Positions 51,111-59,533 of a DNA stretch of 64,000 nt are shown piece by piece. Within the stretch, counting starts at the first letter, position 1, and each line of letters begins with the position of its first letter. Where the stretch lies: positions 80,026 to 144,025 of the forward strand of contig DAOTXX010000070.1 of the NCBI GenBank assembly GCA_034434835.1, given 5' to 3'. The position numbers were made by a program, and so were the translations under genes. The notes under the pieces are model-generated. The model was not told where the DNA came from. It searched no databases and saw nothing but the letters and a program-made list of their open reading frames with translations. This DNA comes from JBGLNJ01 sp034434835 (GTDB lineage Bacteria > Chloroflexota > Anaerolineae > Fen-1058).

Positions 51111-52247
51111 TCAACCGCACGACTGTTGTTGCGTGATACAGTGAATCCCCCCGCCGCCCAGTAAAATCTCGCGGGCTGGCACGCCCGCGACCTTGCGATC
51201 GGGGAACAGCTTTTGCAGTGCCTCGACAGCCGCCCGATCGTGCGGATCACCAAAAGTCGGCATGATCACTCCACCGTTGGCGATATAGAAATTGATGTAG
51301 GACGCGGGCAGGCGATCTCCGGCTCGCCGGGGCAACGTCCCTTCAATCATGTCCACGCCTTGGCTTTCTTCTTCGGTGATGTAAGTGGGATTCGGTTGAT
51401 GAATCTTGTGAATCTCGAATTTGCGTTCGTGAGCATCGGTGGCAGCGGCCAGCCGCTCATAAGCCTCTTGGGCAATCTCGTACTGCGGATCCGATCGGTC
51501 GTCGGTCCAGGTCAGCGCCACCACGCCCGGGCGAATGAAACAGCACAGGTTATCCACGTGCCCGCCGGTCTCGTCGTTGTAAACGCCGCGCTCCAGCCAG
51601 ATGACCTTTTCGACGTTGAGATAGTCACGCAAACGTTCTTCGATTTGCACCCGGGTCAGATGGGGACTGCGATTGGGATTGAGCAAACATTCTTCGGTCG
51701 TCAGGCAGGTGCCCTCGCCGTCCACATGGATCGATCCGCCCTCCAGGACCAGATCAGCTTTGTAACGGTCAATGCGCTCGATCTCTAGCACCTTGCGGGC
51801 GACCAGGGCGTCTTGATCCCATGGAAAGTATAACCCGCCCCAGGCGTTAAAGTTCCAGTCAACGCCGCGGATAGTGTGAGGGTATTGGGTATTGGGTATT
51901 GCATGTCGGATTCCCGACCTTTGACTTCCGACCTCTGAATTGACTACGAAGGTAGGGCCGCAATCGCGTATCCAGCAGTCATTGTAGGACATTTCCACCA
52001 CACGAACGGACGCGGGTAACATGCCCCGAGCATTGAGAAATTGTTCGCGGGATACGCCCATCGTCACCGGCTCGAATTGGGCGATGGCCGCCGCTACTGC
52101 TGCAAAAGCGCGTTGAGCTGGCTTGGCGCCGTTGCGCCAATTATCGGGGCGCTGCGGCCAAAGCATCCAGCATCCGGCGTGCGGCTCAAACTCGCCTGGC
52201 ATGCGAAAGCCATCCTGCTTGGGAGTAGAGTTTAGAGTAGCAGACAT
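51111..52247 (-). CDS. aguA: Agmatine deiminase with in-frame repeat insertion
   Basis: The product is 378 aa from ATG 52247; a longer upstream frame would overlap the neighbouring gene and has no ribosome site. It hydrolyses agmatine to N-carbamoylputrescine and ammonia. Family motifs are intact: CWIRDCGPTF (91-100), EGGSIHVDGEGT (169-180), ETGGHVDN (226-233) and the nucleophile C370 in GGGGIHC. Between VVN (101-103) and RGVDWNFNAWGG (127-138), where the family usually has about five residues, there are 23. These are encoded by a repeat (51870-51938). The catalytic residues are unaffected. Confidence 0.93.
   Translation of the reverse strand: MSATLNSTPKQDGFRMPGEFEPHAGCWMLWPQRPDNWRNGAKPAQRAFAAVAAAIAQFEPVTMGVSREQFLNARGMLPASVRVVEMSYNDCWIRDCGPTFVVNSEVGSQRSGIRHAIPNTQYPHTIRGVDWNFNAWGGLYFPWDQDALVARKVLEIERIDRYKADLVLEGGSIHVDGEGTCLTTEECLLNPNRSPHLTRVQIEERLRDYLNVEKVIWLERGVYNDETGGHVDNLCCFIRPGVVALTWTDDRSDPQYEIAQEAYERLAAATDAHERKFEIHKIHQPNPTYITEEESQGVDMIEGTLPRRAGDRLPASYINFYIANGGVIMPTFGDPHDRAAVEALQKLFPDRKVAGVPAREILLGGGGIHCITQQQSCG
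51870..51938. repeat. Repeat inserted in frame in the agmatine deiminase gene
   Basis: Three tandem GGTATTG heptads (from about 51881) followed by GTCGGATTCC and GACTTCCGACC units, unlike the adjacent coding sequence. It adds about 18 residues without a stop codon. Confidence 0.65.
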
Positions 52248-52250
52248 CTC

Positions 52251-52292
52251 GTGTATACTGCGTGTTGCGTATTCCGTATGGCGTATCAATTC
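52251..52292. repeat. Short TA-rich repeat between ptcA and aguA
   Basis: Units such as GTATACTGCGT, GCGTATTCCGTAT and GGCGTATC occur in the 61-bp gap; related in style to the insertion at 51870. Confidence 0.4.
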
Positions 52293-52308
52293 GCGCGGTA
52301 TTAGAGTG

Positions 52309-53331
52309 TTAGCGACATTCGCCTTGCCGATTGAGAAATGCCTGAATGTGGCCTGCATGCAAAGCGCGCAGTTCGTCAGATGCATGCTTGAGACGCGGAT
52401 ACACAAACCACACCAGCAAACCTTTTTCTGTGTGCAGGCGATTCTCCGATTGGTCAAAGACAATAGACTGGGACGAGTCCATGACCTCGTCGGTGACCTC
52501 GACGCCGCGCGAAGCCGGCAAGCAGTGCATGAACTTGCAATGTGCAGGCGCTTGCTTGAGCAAATCCGTGTTCACCTGATACTTGGGCATAAAAGCCGCG
52601 CGACGCTCGGGGATCTCGGCTTCCTGGCCGATCCACCACCACAGGTCGGTGTAGATAAAATCCGCCTCCTTGACCGCTGCTTTCACGTCTTCGGTGATGG
52701 TCAACGTGCCGCCTGATGCTTTGCAGTTTTCTTCGGCGATAGCTCGCCACTCGGCGGGTGGCTGGTACCTGGAGGGGGCAGTATGGGTAAAGCGCATCCC
52801 CAGCCGGGTGCAGAGGTGCATGAGCGAGCTGAGCACATTGGTCGCATCGCCTACAAAGGTCACGCGCAGGTCTTCAAGTCGCTTGCCGGGGGGCATGTGC
52901 TCGATCATCGTCAGGACATCGCACACGGCTTGTGTTGGGTGGTTATAGTCGGTCAGGCCGTTGATAACGGGCACGGTGGCCGCCGCGGCCAACCTCAGCA
53001 TTGTCTCGTGCTTGAGCGTGCGTGCCATGATCACATCCACCATGCGCGAAATGACCCGGGCCGTATCTTCCAGCGACTCGCGCGCGCCCAGGTGAATCTC
53101 GCCCGGCTTGAGATAGAGCGCGTGCCCGCCCAATTCGGTCATGGCGACCTCGAACGAGATTCGCGTCCGCGTCGAAGGCTCCTCAAAGATCATGGCCAGC
53201 GAAGCATCTTGCAACAGCTTGGGCGTCGCACCCTGCCGGTCCGCCTCTTTGAGGAGACGGATCAGCTCGATCATGTCGAGGAGTTCTTGCCGGCTGAAAT
53301 TTTGAGTGTCTAAAAAGTGGCAAAGGGTCAT
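52309..53331 (-). CDS. ptcA: Putrescine carbamoyltransferase
   Basis: The product is 340 aa. It has the carbamoyl phosphate motif STRTR (53-57), HPTQ (131-134) and HCLP (269-272) of the transcarbamylase family. GGHALYLKPGEIHLG after STRTR, the DLWWWIGQEAEI loop in place of an ornithine-binding SMG loop, and a long C-terminal helix are features of putrescine rather than ornithine carbamoyltransferases. It cleaves N-carbamoylputrescine to putrescine and carbamoyl phosphate, which can yield ATP. The adjacent agmatine deiminase supports this assignment over argF. Confidence 0.85.
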   Translation of the reverse strand: MTLCHFLDTQNFSRQELLDMIELIRLLKEADRQGATPKLLQDASLAMIFEEPSTRTRISFEVAMTELGGHALYLKPGEIHLGARESLEDTARVISRMVDVIMARTLKHETMLRLAAAATVPVINGLTDYNHPTQAVCDVLTMIEHMPPGKRLEDLRVTFVGDATNVLSSLMHLCTRLGMRFTHTAPSRYQPPAEWRAIAEENCKASGGTLTITEDVKAAVKEADFIYTDLWWWIGQEAEIPERRAAFMPKYQVNTDLLKQAPAHCKFMHCLPASRGVEVTDEVMDSSQSIVFDQSENRLHTEKGLLVWFVYPRLKHASDELRALHAGHIQAFLNRQGECR

Positions 53332-53340
53332 GACGCTGCC

Positions 53341-54645
53341 CTAACGCTTGACCGCTCGCACTGCATCCTGCATGACGTTGAGCGTCTCGTCAATGTCGGC
53401 GTCGCTGTGTGAGTAACACAGGAACCACGGCTCGCGCGGGTCATAGTCGGGCATGACACCACGCTCCATCGCAGCTTCCATCAAACGCAGATAATAAGCA
53501 TGGTCGCTCTTGGCCCAATCGCGTTGGTGGATCACCTTGTCCACGCCGACGGCGAACGAGAACATGGCCGGGTAGCCGTGTACGCTGACCGGGATGCCGG
53601 CCTCTGCAAAGATTTTCTTGAGGCCGTCCATCAACCGGCGGCCGCGCTGAGCGATGGTCTCCAGAATCGGTTGATTCTGGATAAGTTCGAGTGTGGCGTT
53701 GGCGGCGGCCACGCCGCACTTGTTGTTGTTGAACGTGCCGCCCTGCGCCACGCCGTGGCCAATGATCTGCATGATCTCGCGCCGCCCGCCGAGGGCGGCA
53801 ATGGGATAGCCGTTGCCCAGCGATTTGGCATAGGTCGCCAGGTCGGGGATGATCCTCAACAACTCTTGCGCGCCTCCGCGCGCCACCCGGAAGCCCGTCT
53901 TGACCTCGTCCAGGATCAAGACGATACCGTACTCGTTGCATTGGGTGCGGATGAACTGCAAAAAGCCCGGCAGCGGCTCGATGGCGGAGCAATTACCCAT
54001 GCCCGGCTCGACAATGATCGCGGCCACCTCGTGACCGACCCGGCGCAACGTCTTGGCCAGAACCTCGAAATCGTTAAAGGGCAGTGTGATGATCAGATCG
54101 TGAAGGCACTTGGGGATGCCAGAGCTGGCCGGGATCGGGATCGGGCTGTTGACATTGCCGTAAGCTGCGACCGGGGCGTACGTCGAGAACAGCAAATAGT
54201 CGTGAAACCCGTGATACATTCCCTCGAACTTGATGACCTTTTCCCGGCCGGTGTAGGCGCGCGCCACGCGCAGCGCGTGCATCGTGGCTTCGGTGCCCGA
54301 GCAGGCCAGACGGACCATCTCGACGCCGGGGCACATGGCGACGATCTTTTCGGCCAGGCTGATCTCTAGCTCGCCGGTCATGGCGAACAGGCTGCCGTTT
54401 GCAATCTCTTCTTGGACTCGAGCGTCCACCGCATCGTAGGCGTGACCCAGGATGATCGGACCGAACGCCATCCGATAGTCAATATAGCGGTTGCCGTCCA
54501 CGTCCCACAGATAGGCGCCTTTCGCTTTCTGCACGTAAGGGGTCAGGTCGTCTCCCCAGTAACGAAAGTTCGAGTTGACGCCCAGAGGCATCAGGGCAGC
54601 GGCCCGGCGATGCAGAGCGTTGCTCTTGTCGAATTTAATGTTCAT
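53341..54645 (-). CDS. Class III aminotransferase (glutamate-1-semialdehyde aminomutase-like)
   Basis: The product is 434 aa. Signature elements: YLWDVDGNRYIDYRMAFGPIILGH, the PLP phosphate site CSGTEATMHALRVAR, the aspartate in LILDEVKTGFR and the Schiff-base Lys in TYAKSLGNGYPIAAL. The general pattern is GSA-aminomutase-like. It sits 9 bp upstream of putrescine carbamoyltransferase in the polyamine operon and away from heme genes, so it more likely transaminates an omega-amino acid or amine such as GABA. It may alternatively act on the product of the saccharopine-dehydrogenase-like enzyme. Substrate unproven. Confidence 0.82.
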   Translation of the reverse strand: MNIKFDKSNALHRRAAALMPLGVNSNFRYWGDDLTPYVQKAKGAYLWDVDGNRYIDYRMAFGPIILGHAYDAVDARVQEEIANGSLFAMTGELEISLAEKIVAMCPGVEMVRLACSGTEATMHALRVARAYTGREKVIKFEGMYHGFHDYLLFSTYAPVAAYGNVNSPIPIPASSGIPKCLHDLIITLPFNDFEVLAKTLRRVGHEVAAIIVEPGMGNCSAIEPLPGFLQFIRTQCNEYGIVLILDEVKTGFRVARGGAQELLRIIPDLATYAKSLGNGYPIAALGGRREIMQIIGHGVAQGGTFNNNKCGVAAANATLELIQNQPILETIAQRGRRLMDGLKKIFAEAGIPVSVHGYPAMFSFAVGVDKVIHQRDWAKSDHAYYLRLMEAAMERGVMPDYDPREPWFLCYSHSDADIDETLNVMQDAVRAVKR

Positions 54646-54669
54646 GGGCCTCCTCCGGCTGAACCTGGA

Positions 54670-56028
54670 TCAGATCGTCTTGCTCACTTCAGCCAGCGTA
54701 TCCGACAGGCGGTCGAGCACAGCGTCTATCTGCTCGTAGGTGATGATGAGCGGCGGCTCGATCCGGATCGTATGGGCACTGGTGAGCGTCCCGGCCACCA
54801 ACACGCCGCGCTTGAACAGTCCGGCGGCCACCTTGTAGCCCACCTCGGCGTTGTGAAAGTGCATGCCGATGAGCAGCCCGCGTCCGGTGATGCTCTCATA
54901 GATGTGCGGGTATTGAGACGCCAACGCTTTCAACTTGGGGATGAGATACTCGCCCTTGGCAGCCGCTTGCTCCCATAACCGCTCTTGAAGTGTGACGTTG
55001 ATCGCGGCGATGGCGGCGCTGCACGCCAAAGCCCCTCCGCCCGTCGTGGTGGTGTGGATGAACGGGTTGGGATGCATCATGACTTGCCAGATGTCTGCCG
55101 TTGAGCAAAACGCGCTGACCGGCATCACGCCGCCGCCCAGCGATTTGGCGACGGCCAAAATGTCCGGGACGACGTTCCAGTGCTCCACGCCCCACAGCCT
55201 GCCGGTGCGCCCCAGGCCCGTCTGCACCTCGTCGGCGATGAGCAGGACGCCGTAATGTCTGGTCATCTCGCGCAGGCGCGGCCAGAAATCATCCGGCGGC
55301 ACAATCGCGCCAGCTTCGCCCTGGATGGGTTCCATCAATACGGCAGCGATGTCTATGCCGACCCGCTGGCAGGTCTCGAGCTGGCGCTCGACGGCGTCGG
55401 CATCGCCGAATGGCACGTGATAGACCGGGCCACCGTACAACATGCCGACCGGCTGGCGATAGTCGGCTTTGCCCAACATGCTCAGGCTGCCCATCGTCTT
55501 GCCGTGAAAGGCCTGGAGTGCGGCGATAAAACCGTTCTTACGGGTATACATCTTGGCGAGCTTGATCGCGCCTTCGATGGCCTCGGTGCCACTGGCGGCG
55601 AAAAAGCTGTACTGGATGTCGCCCGGCGTGATGAGCGCCATCAGCCGCGCCAGCACGCCGCGCAAAGGGTCGATAAGCTCCTGGCTGGGCATCGGGGTGC
55701 GGTTCAGTTGCGCGCGCACGGCGTCCACGACTTTTGGATGAGACCAGCCCAGGTCCAACAGCCCGTAACCCCCCAGGCAGTCAATGTACTCGCGGCCTAA
55801 CACATCGTAAAAGACGGCGCCGCGTCCGGTCCATTCGGTCGCTGCCCAATCCCCCGCTTCGGTCACCGACTTGCGATACTCGAGCCAACCCCGGTTAAAG
55901 TGCTCTGCAAAGTTGGTCTTGGATTCTTCGATAATCTGCTTGCCTTCCTGCTCCGATACAGCAGGTTTATGGATAAGGTCGAGCCAGCGTTGGGAATAGG
56001 CAATGGCTTCTTCCAATGATTGCGACAT
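54670..56028 (-). CDS. patA: Putrescine aminotransferase
   Basis: The product is 452 aa from ATG 56028; ATG 56040 is an alternative. It closely resembles E. coli PatA (YgjG) throughout: NFAEHFNRGWLEYRKSVTEA, the EYIDCLGGYGLLDLGW segment, SQELIDPLRGVLA, AFHGKTMGSLS, LIADEVQTGLGRTG, the PLP-Lys region LAVAKSLGGGVMP, and VLVAGTLTSAHTIRIEPPL. It transfers an amino group from putrescine to 2-oxoglutarate, giving 4-aminobutanal (which cyclises to 1-pyrroline). It is the first enzyme gene of the operon, 14 bp after the regulator. Confidence 0.94.
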   Translation of the reverse strand: MSQSLEEAIAYSQRWLDLIHKPAVSEQEGKQIIEESKTNFAEHFNRGWLEYRKSVTEAGDWAATEWTGRGAVFYDVLGREYIDCLGGYGLLDLGWSHPKVVDAVRAQLNRTPMPSQELIDPLRGVLARLMALITPGDIQYSFFAASGTEAIEGAIKLAKMYTRKNGFIAALQAFHGKTMGSLSMLGKADYRQPVGMLYGGPVYHVPFGDADAVERQLETCQRVGIDIAAVLMEPIQGEAGAIVPPDDFWPRLREMTRHYGVLLIADEVQTGLGRTGRLWGVEHWNVVPDILAVAKSLGGGVMPVSAFCSTADIWQVMMHPNPFIHTTTTGGGALACSAAIAAINVTLQERLWEQAAAKGEYLIPKLKALASQYPHIYESITGRGLLIGMHFHNAEVGYKVAAGLFKRGVLVAGTLTSAHTIRIEPPLIITYEQIDAVLDRLSDTLAEVSKTI

Positions 56029-56042
56029 GAGCGCCTCCACGG

Positions 56043-56555
56043 CTATTTTTTGCGGGATTTTGTCCTGCGCTTGGCGTCTCGGCTAACGCACTCGGAGCGA
56101 GGAATGGACCACTGATACACATCCTTCAATATAATCGGGAGTAACACGGTTGTCGTTTTGCGGACGCCTGACACCTGGCCGATCACTTCGGTCACAAACT
56201 TGAACAGCGTTTCATTATCGCTGGCGACGATCTGCACACTCACGTCGCGGTCGCCGGTCGAGCAGGCCACGTAACTCACACAGTCGAACTCGGTCATCTT
56301 GCGGGCCACTTCGGCGATGCGCCCTGGCTCCACCTCGATGAACACGTCGGCGGTGACCGGCCGGCCGACGGCCCTGGGATTGACGATCGCGCTGATACGG
56401 ATGATGCCTTCCTTCACCAGCCGATCCACGCGATAACGGGCGGACCGCTCGGTGAGACCGCGCACCTGGCGCGCGATCTCGGCGCTGGACATCCGCCCGT
56501 CTTGGATCAATAGATCCACGATGGCCCGATCTGTTTCATCAACCTTGCAGCTCAT
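56043..56555 (-). CDS. Lrp/AsnC-family regulator of the polyamine operon
   Basis: The product is 170 aa. The N-terminal winged HTH (VDETDRAIVDLLIQDGRMSSAEIARQV) is followed by the RAM ligand-binding domain (about 65-140), with VSYVACSTGDRDVSVQIVA and the final beta-strands. A basic tail (KRRTKSRKK) ends it. As the promoter-proximal gene it probably controls the whole block and itself, sensing an amino acid or amine. A good promoter is 34 bp upstream of its start codon. Confidence 0.92.
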   Translation of the reverse strand: MSCKVDETDRAIVDLLIQDGRMSSAEIARQVRGLTERSARYRVDRLVKEGIIRISAIVNPRAVGRPVTADVFIEVEPGRIAEVARKMTEFDCVSYVACSTGDRDVSVQIVASDNETLFKFVTEVIGQVSGVRKTTTVLLPIILKDVYQWSIPRSECVSRDAKRRTKSRKK

Positions 56556-56588
56556 ACGGCCACCCCAGTTATGCTGTTTCTGGCAGGA

Positions 56589-56617
56589 AATATATCATTC
56601 TTTGCCGAAAACGTCAA
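56589..56617 (-). promoter_or_regulatory. sigma70 promoter of the polyamine operon
   Basis: Minus strand TTGACG (56612-56617), 17-bp spacer, TATATT (56589-56594), ahead of ATG 56555. It is the only good promoter seen for the eleven leftward genes that follow. Confidence 0.7.
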
Positions 56618-56729
56618 TCAATTCAACGACAGTGTCCGTTTGGGCGCAGCGGCCACGAGCCAACGGCTGGGGGAACGGATGCCTGCCTTCACGGCATATG
56701 TGCGAACACGCCGCTTGCGGAATTCGGTG

Positions 56730-56735
56730 TATAAT
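56730..56735 (+). promoter_or_regulatory. Possible -10 box of the LAL regulator gene
   Basis: TATAAT, 87 bp before ATG 56822; no matching -35 was found. Confidence 0.35.
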
Positions 56736-56821
56736 CTTGTTGAGAAGGCAGCACCGTTTTGGCACGTTGTACGGGATCGTCCAAGAGATCGTATGGGGAC
56801 AAGCCACGGGAAAGGTGTATT

Positions 56822-59461
56822 ATGCCCTCACCACCTTCAACGCCGAATGCCAGCCCGCTTCTGGCGACCAAGCTCTACATTCCTCCTGCGCGTCCCCGTG
56901 ATAGTATCGTCCCGCGCCCTCGCCTGGTAGAGCTTTTAGATCGAGGGCTGTCCAGCCGCCTGATCCTTGTTTCCGCTCCCCCTGGCTTTGGCAAGACCAC
57001 ATTGGTCAGCGAATGGGTTTCCAATCTCGGATACCACATGCCAAATATCAAATGCGCCTGGCTCTCGCTCGACGAAGACGATAGCGACCCGGCGCATTTT
57101 CTCATCTATTTCATCGCAGCGCTTCAGCAAATTGACCCTGCTATCGGCCAGAGCGTTCAGGGGATGTTGTCAAGCCCACAGCCCCCGCCGCCTCAGGCGC
57201 TGTTCGGCGCTCTCATCAACGATATTGCGTCCGTGTCCACTCCGTTCGTTCTTGTCCTCGACGATTATCACCTGATCCATTCGATGCCGGTTCACCAGCA
57301 ATTGGCTTTTCTTTTGGAGCATCAGCCGCCCCAGATGCACCTGGTCATCATCACCCGCGAGGATCCCCCGTTGTCGCTTTCCCGCCTGCGTGCACACTGG
57401 CAGGTTGTAGAGATTCGCCAAGCCGCCTTGCAGTTCACGGTGGAGGAAACATCCGATTTTTTGCAGCGAGTCGCGCAGGCGGAACTTGCCCCGGATGACA
57501 TTGCCGCTCTGTATCGGCGCACCGAGGGATGGATCGCTGGCCTGCAGCTCCTCGCTCTATCGCTTCGTGGTCACGACGATGCCAGGCGGCTGGTTGAATT
57601 GTTTACCGGCAGCAACCGCTATGTCCTGGACTATTTGGGGGACGAAGTGTTGCAGCGCCAAACTGCCGACGTGCAAGAGTTCCTGCTCAAGACATCCATT
57701 CTCGACCGTCTTACTGCCCCTCTGTGCAATGCTGTCACCGAACGAGATGACAGCCGTCAGGTGCTCCTGGCTCTGGAGCAGGCTAATCTCTTGATCGTGC
57801 CGCTCGACCAGTCGCGGGAGTGGTATCGCTATCACCGCCTGTTTGCCGACTTGCTGCATCATCGCCTGCAAATTGAAGCCCGGTACGACGCGACCCCGTT
57901 ACATCAGCGAGCCAGCCGATGGTACGAAGCTCAAGGCTACCTCGCAGACGCTATCGGGCACAGTCTGGCTGTGCAGGACTGGGGGCGAACCGCCTCGCTT
58001 ATCGGTCGCGCCAGCGAAGGGATGCTCAAGCGGGGGGAGTTTGCGACACTGATCAACTGGTGCAGAAAACTGCCTGACGAGATGGTTCGAGCAGAGCCTT
58101 TACTCTGCATGGCTTATGCGTGGGCCTTGCTCCTGGCCGGGCAGACTGAGCCTGCGGGAGACCTGTTGGAACACGCCGAGCGACTGGCGCAAACCGACCG
58201 GCGATTGCTGGGCCAGGTCGCCACGGCGCAAGCTTACCTGGCGCGAGCAAGAGGCGATAACAGGAGGCTCATCGTCAAGTCGCAGCAGGCGCTTATGCTT
58301 TTGCCAGAGACCGAGTGGGTCTCGCGCGGCATGTTGGCGCTCAACCTGGGACTGGCCTACTGGCACGAAGGACGGCTGGCAGAAGCAGAGGAGGTATTGC
58401 CCGAAGCACAGAGTGCAGCTCAACGTGTGGGCAATCGCATGGCAGAGCTGACCGCGCAGATATTTTCTGCCCGGGCGCTGGCATGCCGAGGGGCCTTGCG
58501 GCAAGCCGCTGCCATGTATCAACAGTTCATCCAGAATGGAGGTCAAATCCCCATCGTCGCGTTGGCCCACTACGACCAGAGCGCCCTGCACTATGAATGG
58601 AATCAACTGAACAAGGCTGAGGAGCACCTGCGGCATGGCCTGGAGTTGAGCGTTCGTAGCGGGAACGTCGAGTTTCAAATCGCGGGGCATATTCTGGATG
58701 CTTTTCTGCAAGTGGCTCGAGGAGATACCGCCGCAGCCCTCGATGCGGTTCAGACCGCTCACACGCTGGCGCGTGAGCTGCCTCCTGCCGCACAGGCTCG
58801 TGTCGCGGCTTGTCACGCGCAGATTTCCCTGGCGCGGGGCGATCTCGACACAGCGTTGCATGTGGGAGATCGAGTGCCCGCGGACGTGGATGCTCACCCC
58901 TTTCACCGATTCCTCGGACTCACGCAGCCGCGCTTGCTCATCGCCCAGGGACAGAAGCATTTGGCGTCCGAGCAATTGAGAGTGTGCCTGGAGACTGCCT
59001 CGCGTGCTGGCTGGGGGTACGCCGTCATTGCGGTGCGCGTCCTGCAGTCCCTGGCAGCGGACAAGCCCCAGGCGGCGCTCGACTGGCTGTCCGAAGCGCT
59101 GAGGCAGGCCCAGCCCGAAGGTTACATTCGCACCTTTGCCGATGTGGGCGAGCCACTCGTGCCGATCCTTCGGGAGGCCGCCTTGCGAGGGATCGCGCCA
59201 GAGTATGTCGGACAAATCTTGGCTGCCATCAAGCAGAAACAAGTTGCCCCATCGCCTTCGCCGCTGGTCGAGCCTTTGAGCGAGAGGGAATTAAAGGTGC
59301 TGCGGCTGGTGGCGGCCGGCTTTTCGAACCGAGAGATTGCGGAGAAACTGATCATCAGTCCAGGTACGGCCAAGTCGCACGTCAATCACATCTGCGGCAA
59401 GCTGGGCGTCCGCAACCGGACTGAGGCCGTGACGCGCGCCAAAGACCTGGGGCTGGTTTAG
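56822..59461 (+). CDS. LAL/MalT-type LuxR-family ATP-dependent regulator
   Basis: The product is 879 aa from ATG 56822 with AAAGG upstream. The N-terminal STAND ATPase has LLATKLYIPPARPRDSIVPRPRL, Walker A PGFGKTT (54-60), a Walker-B-like LVLDDYH, and TEGWIAGLQLLALSLRG. A TPR-like helical region follows (about 360-780). The C-terminal LuxR HTH is LSERELKVLRLVAAGFSNREIAEKLIISP and ends KLGVRNRTEAVTRA, each quoted in part. Such proteins activate transcription on binding ligand and ATP. It is divergent from the polyamine operon across 266 bp and may regulate it, itself, or the downstream lipoprotein. Confidence 0.92.
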   Translation: MPSPPSTPNASPLLATKLYIPPARPRDSIVPRPRLVELLDRGLSSRLILVSAPPGFGKTTLVSEWVSNLGYHMPNIKCAWLSLDEDDSDPAHFLIYFIAALQQIDPAIGQSVQGMLSSPQPPPPQALFGALINDIASVSTPFVLVLDDYHLIHSMPVHQQLAFLLEHQPPQMHLVIITREDPPLSLSRLRAHWQVVEIRQAALQFTVEETSDFLQRVAQAELAPDDIAALYRRTEGWIAGLQLLALSLRGHDDARRLVELFTGSNRYVLDYLGDEVLQRQTADVQEFLLKTSILDRLTAPLCNAVTERDDSRQVLLALEQANLLIVPLDQSREWYRYHRLFADLLHHRLQIEARYDATPLHQRASRWYEAQGYLADAIGHSLAVQDWGRTASLIGRASEGMLKRGEFATLINWCRKLPDEMVRAEPLLCMAYAWALLLAGQTEPAGDLLEHAERLAQTDRRLLGQVATAQAYLARARGDNRRLIVKSQQALMLLPETEWVSRGMLALNLGLAYWHEGRLAEAEEVLPEAQSAAQRVGNRMAELTAQIFSARALACRGALRQAAAMYQQFIQNGGQIPIVALAHYDQSALHYEWNQLNKAEEHLRHGLELSVRSGNVEFQIAGHILDAFLQVARGDTAAALDAVQTAHTLARELPPAAQARVAACHAQISLARGDLDTALHVGDRVPADVDAHPFHRFLGLTQPRLLIAQGQKHLASEQLRVCLETASRAGWGYAVIAVRVLQSLAADKPQAALDWLSEALRQAQPEGYIRTFADVGEPLVPILREAALRGIAPEYVGQILAAIKQKQVAPSPSPLVEPLSERELKVLRLVAAGFSNREIAEKLIISPGTAKSHVNHICGKLGVRNRTEAVTRAKDLGLV

Positions 59462-59533
59462 AGACGTGTTGGGCGGCTTGGCGCTGGAGTAGCCTCAACA
59501 ATCATCAACCCCATTTGTTTTGTGGAGGAGGCC

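Noticed and set aside
51881..51901. Tandem GGTATTG units as a CRISPR or minisatellite
   Set aside because: Only three 7-bp units with no spacers, inside a coding frame.
52309..53331. Ornithine carbamoyltransferase (argF)
   Set aside because: The substrate loop, C-terminal helix and adjacent agmatine deiminase fit putrescine carbamoyltransferase better.
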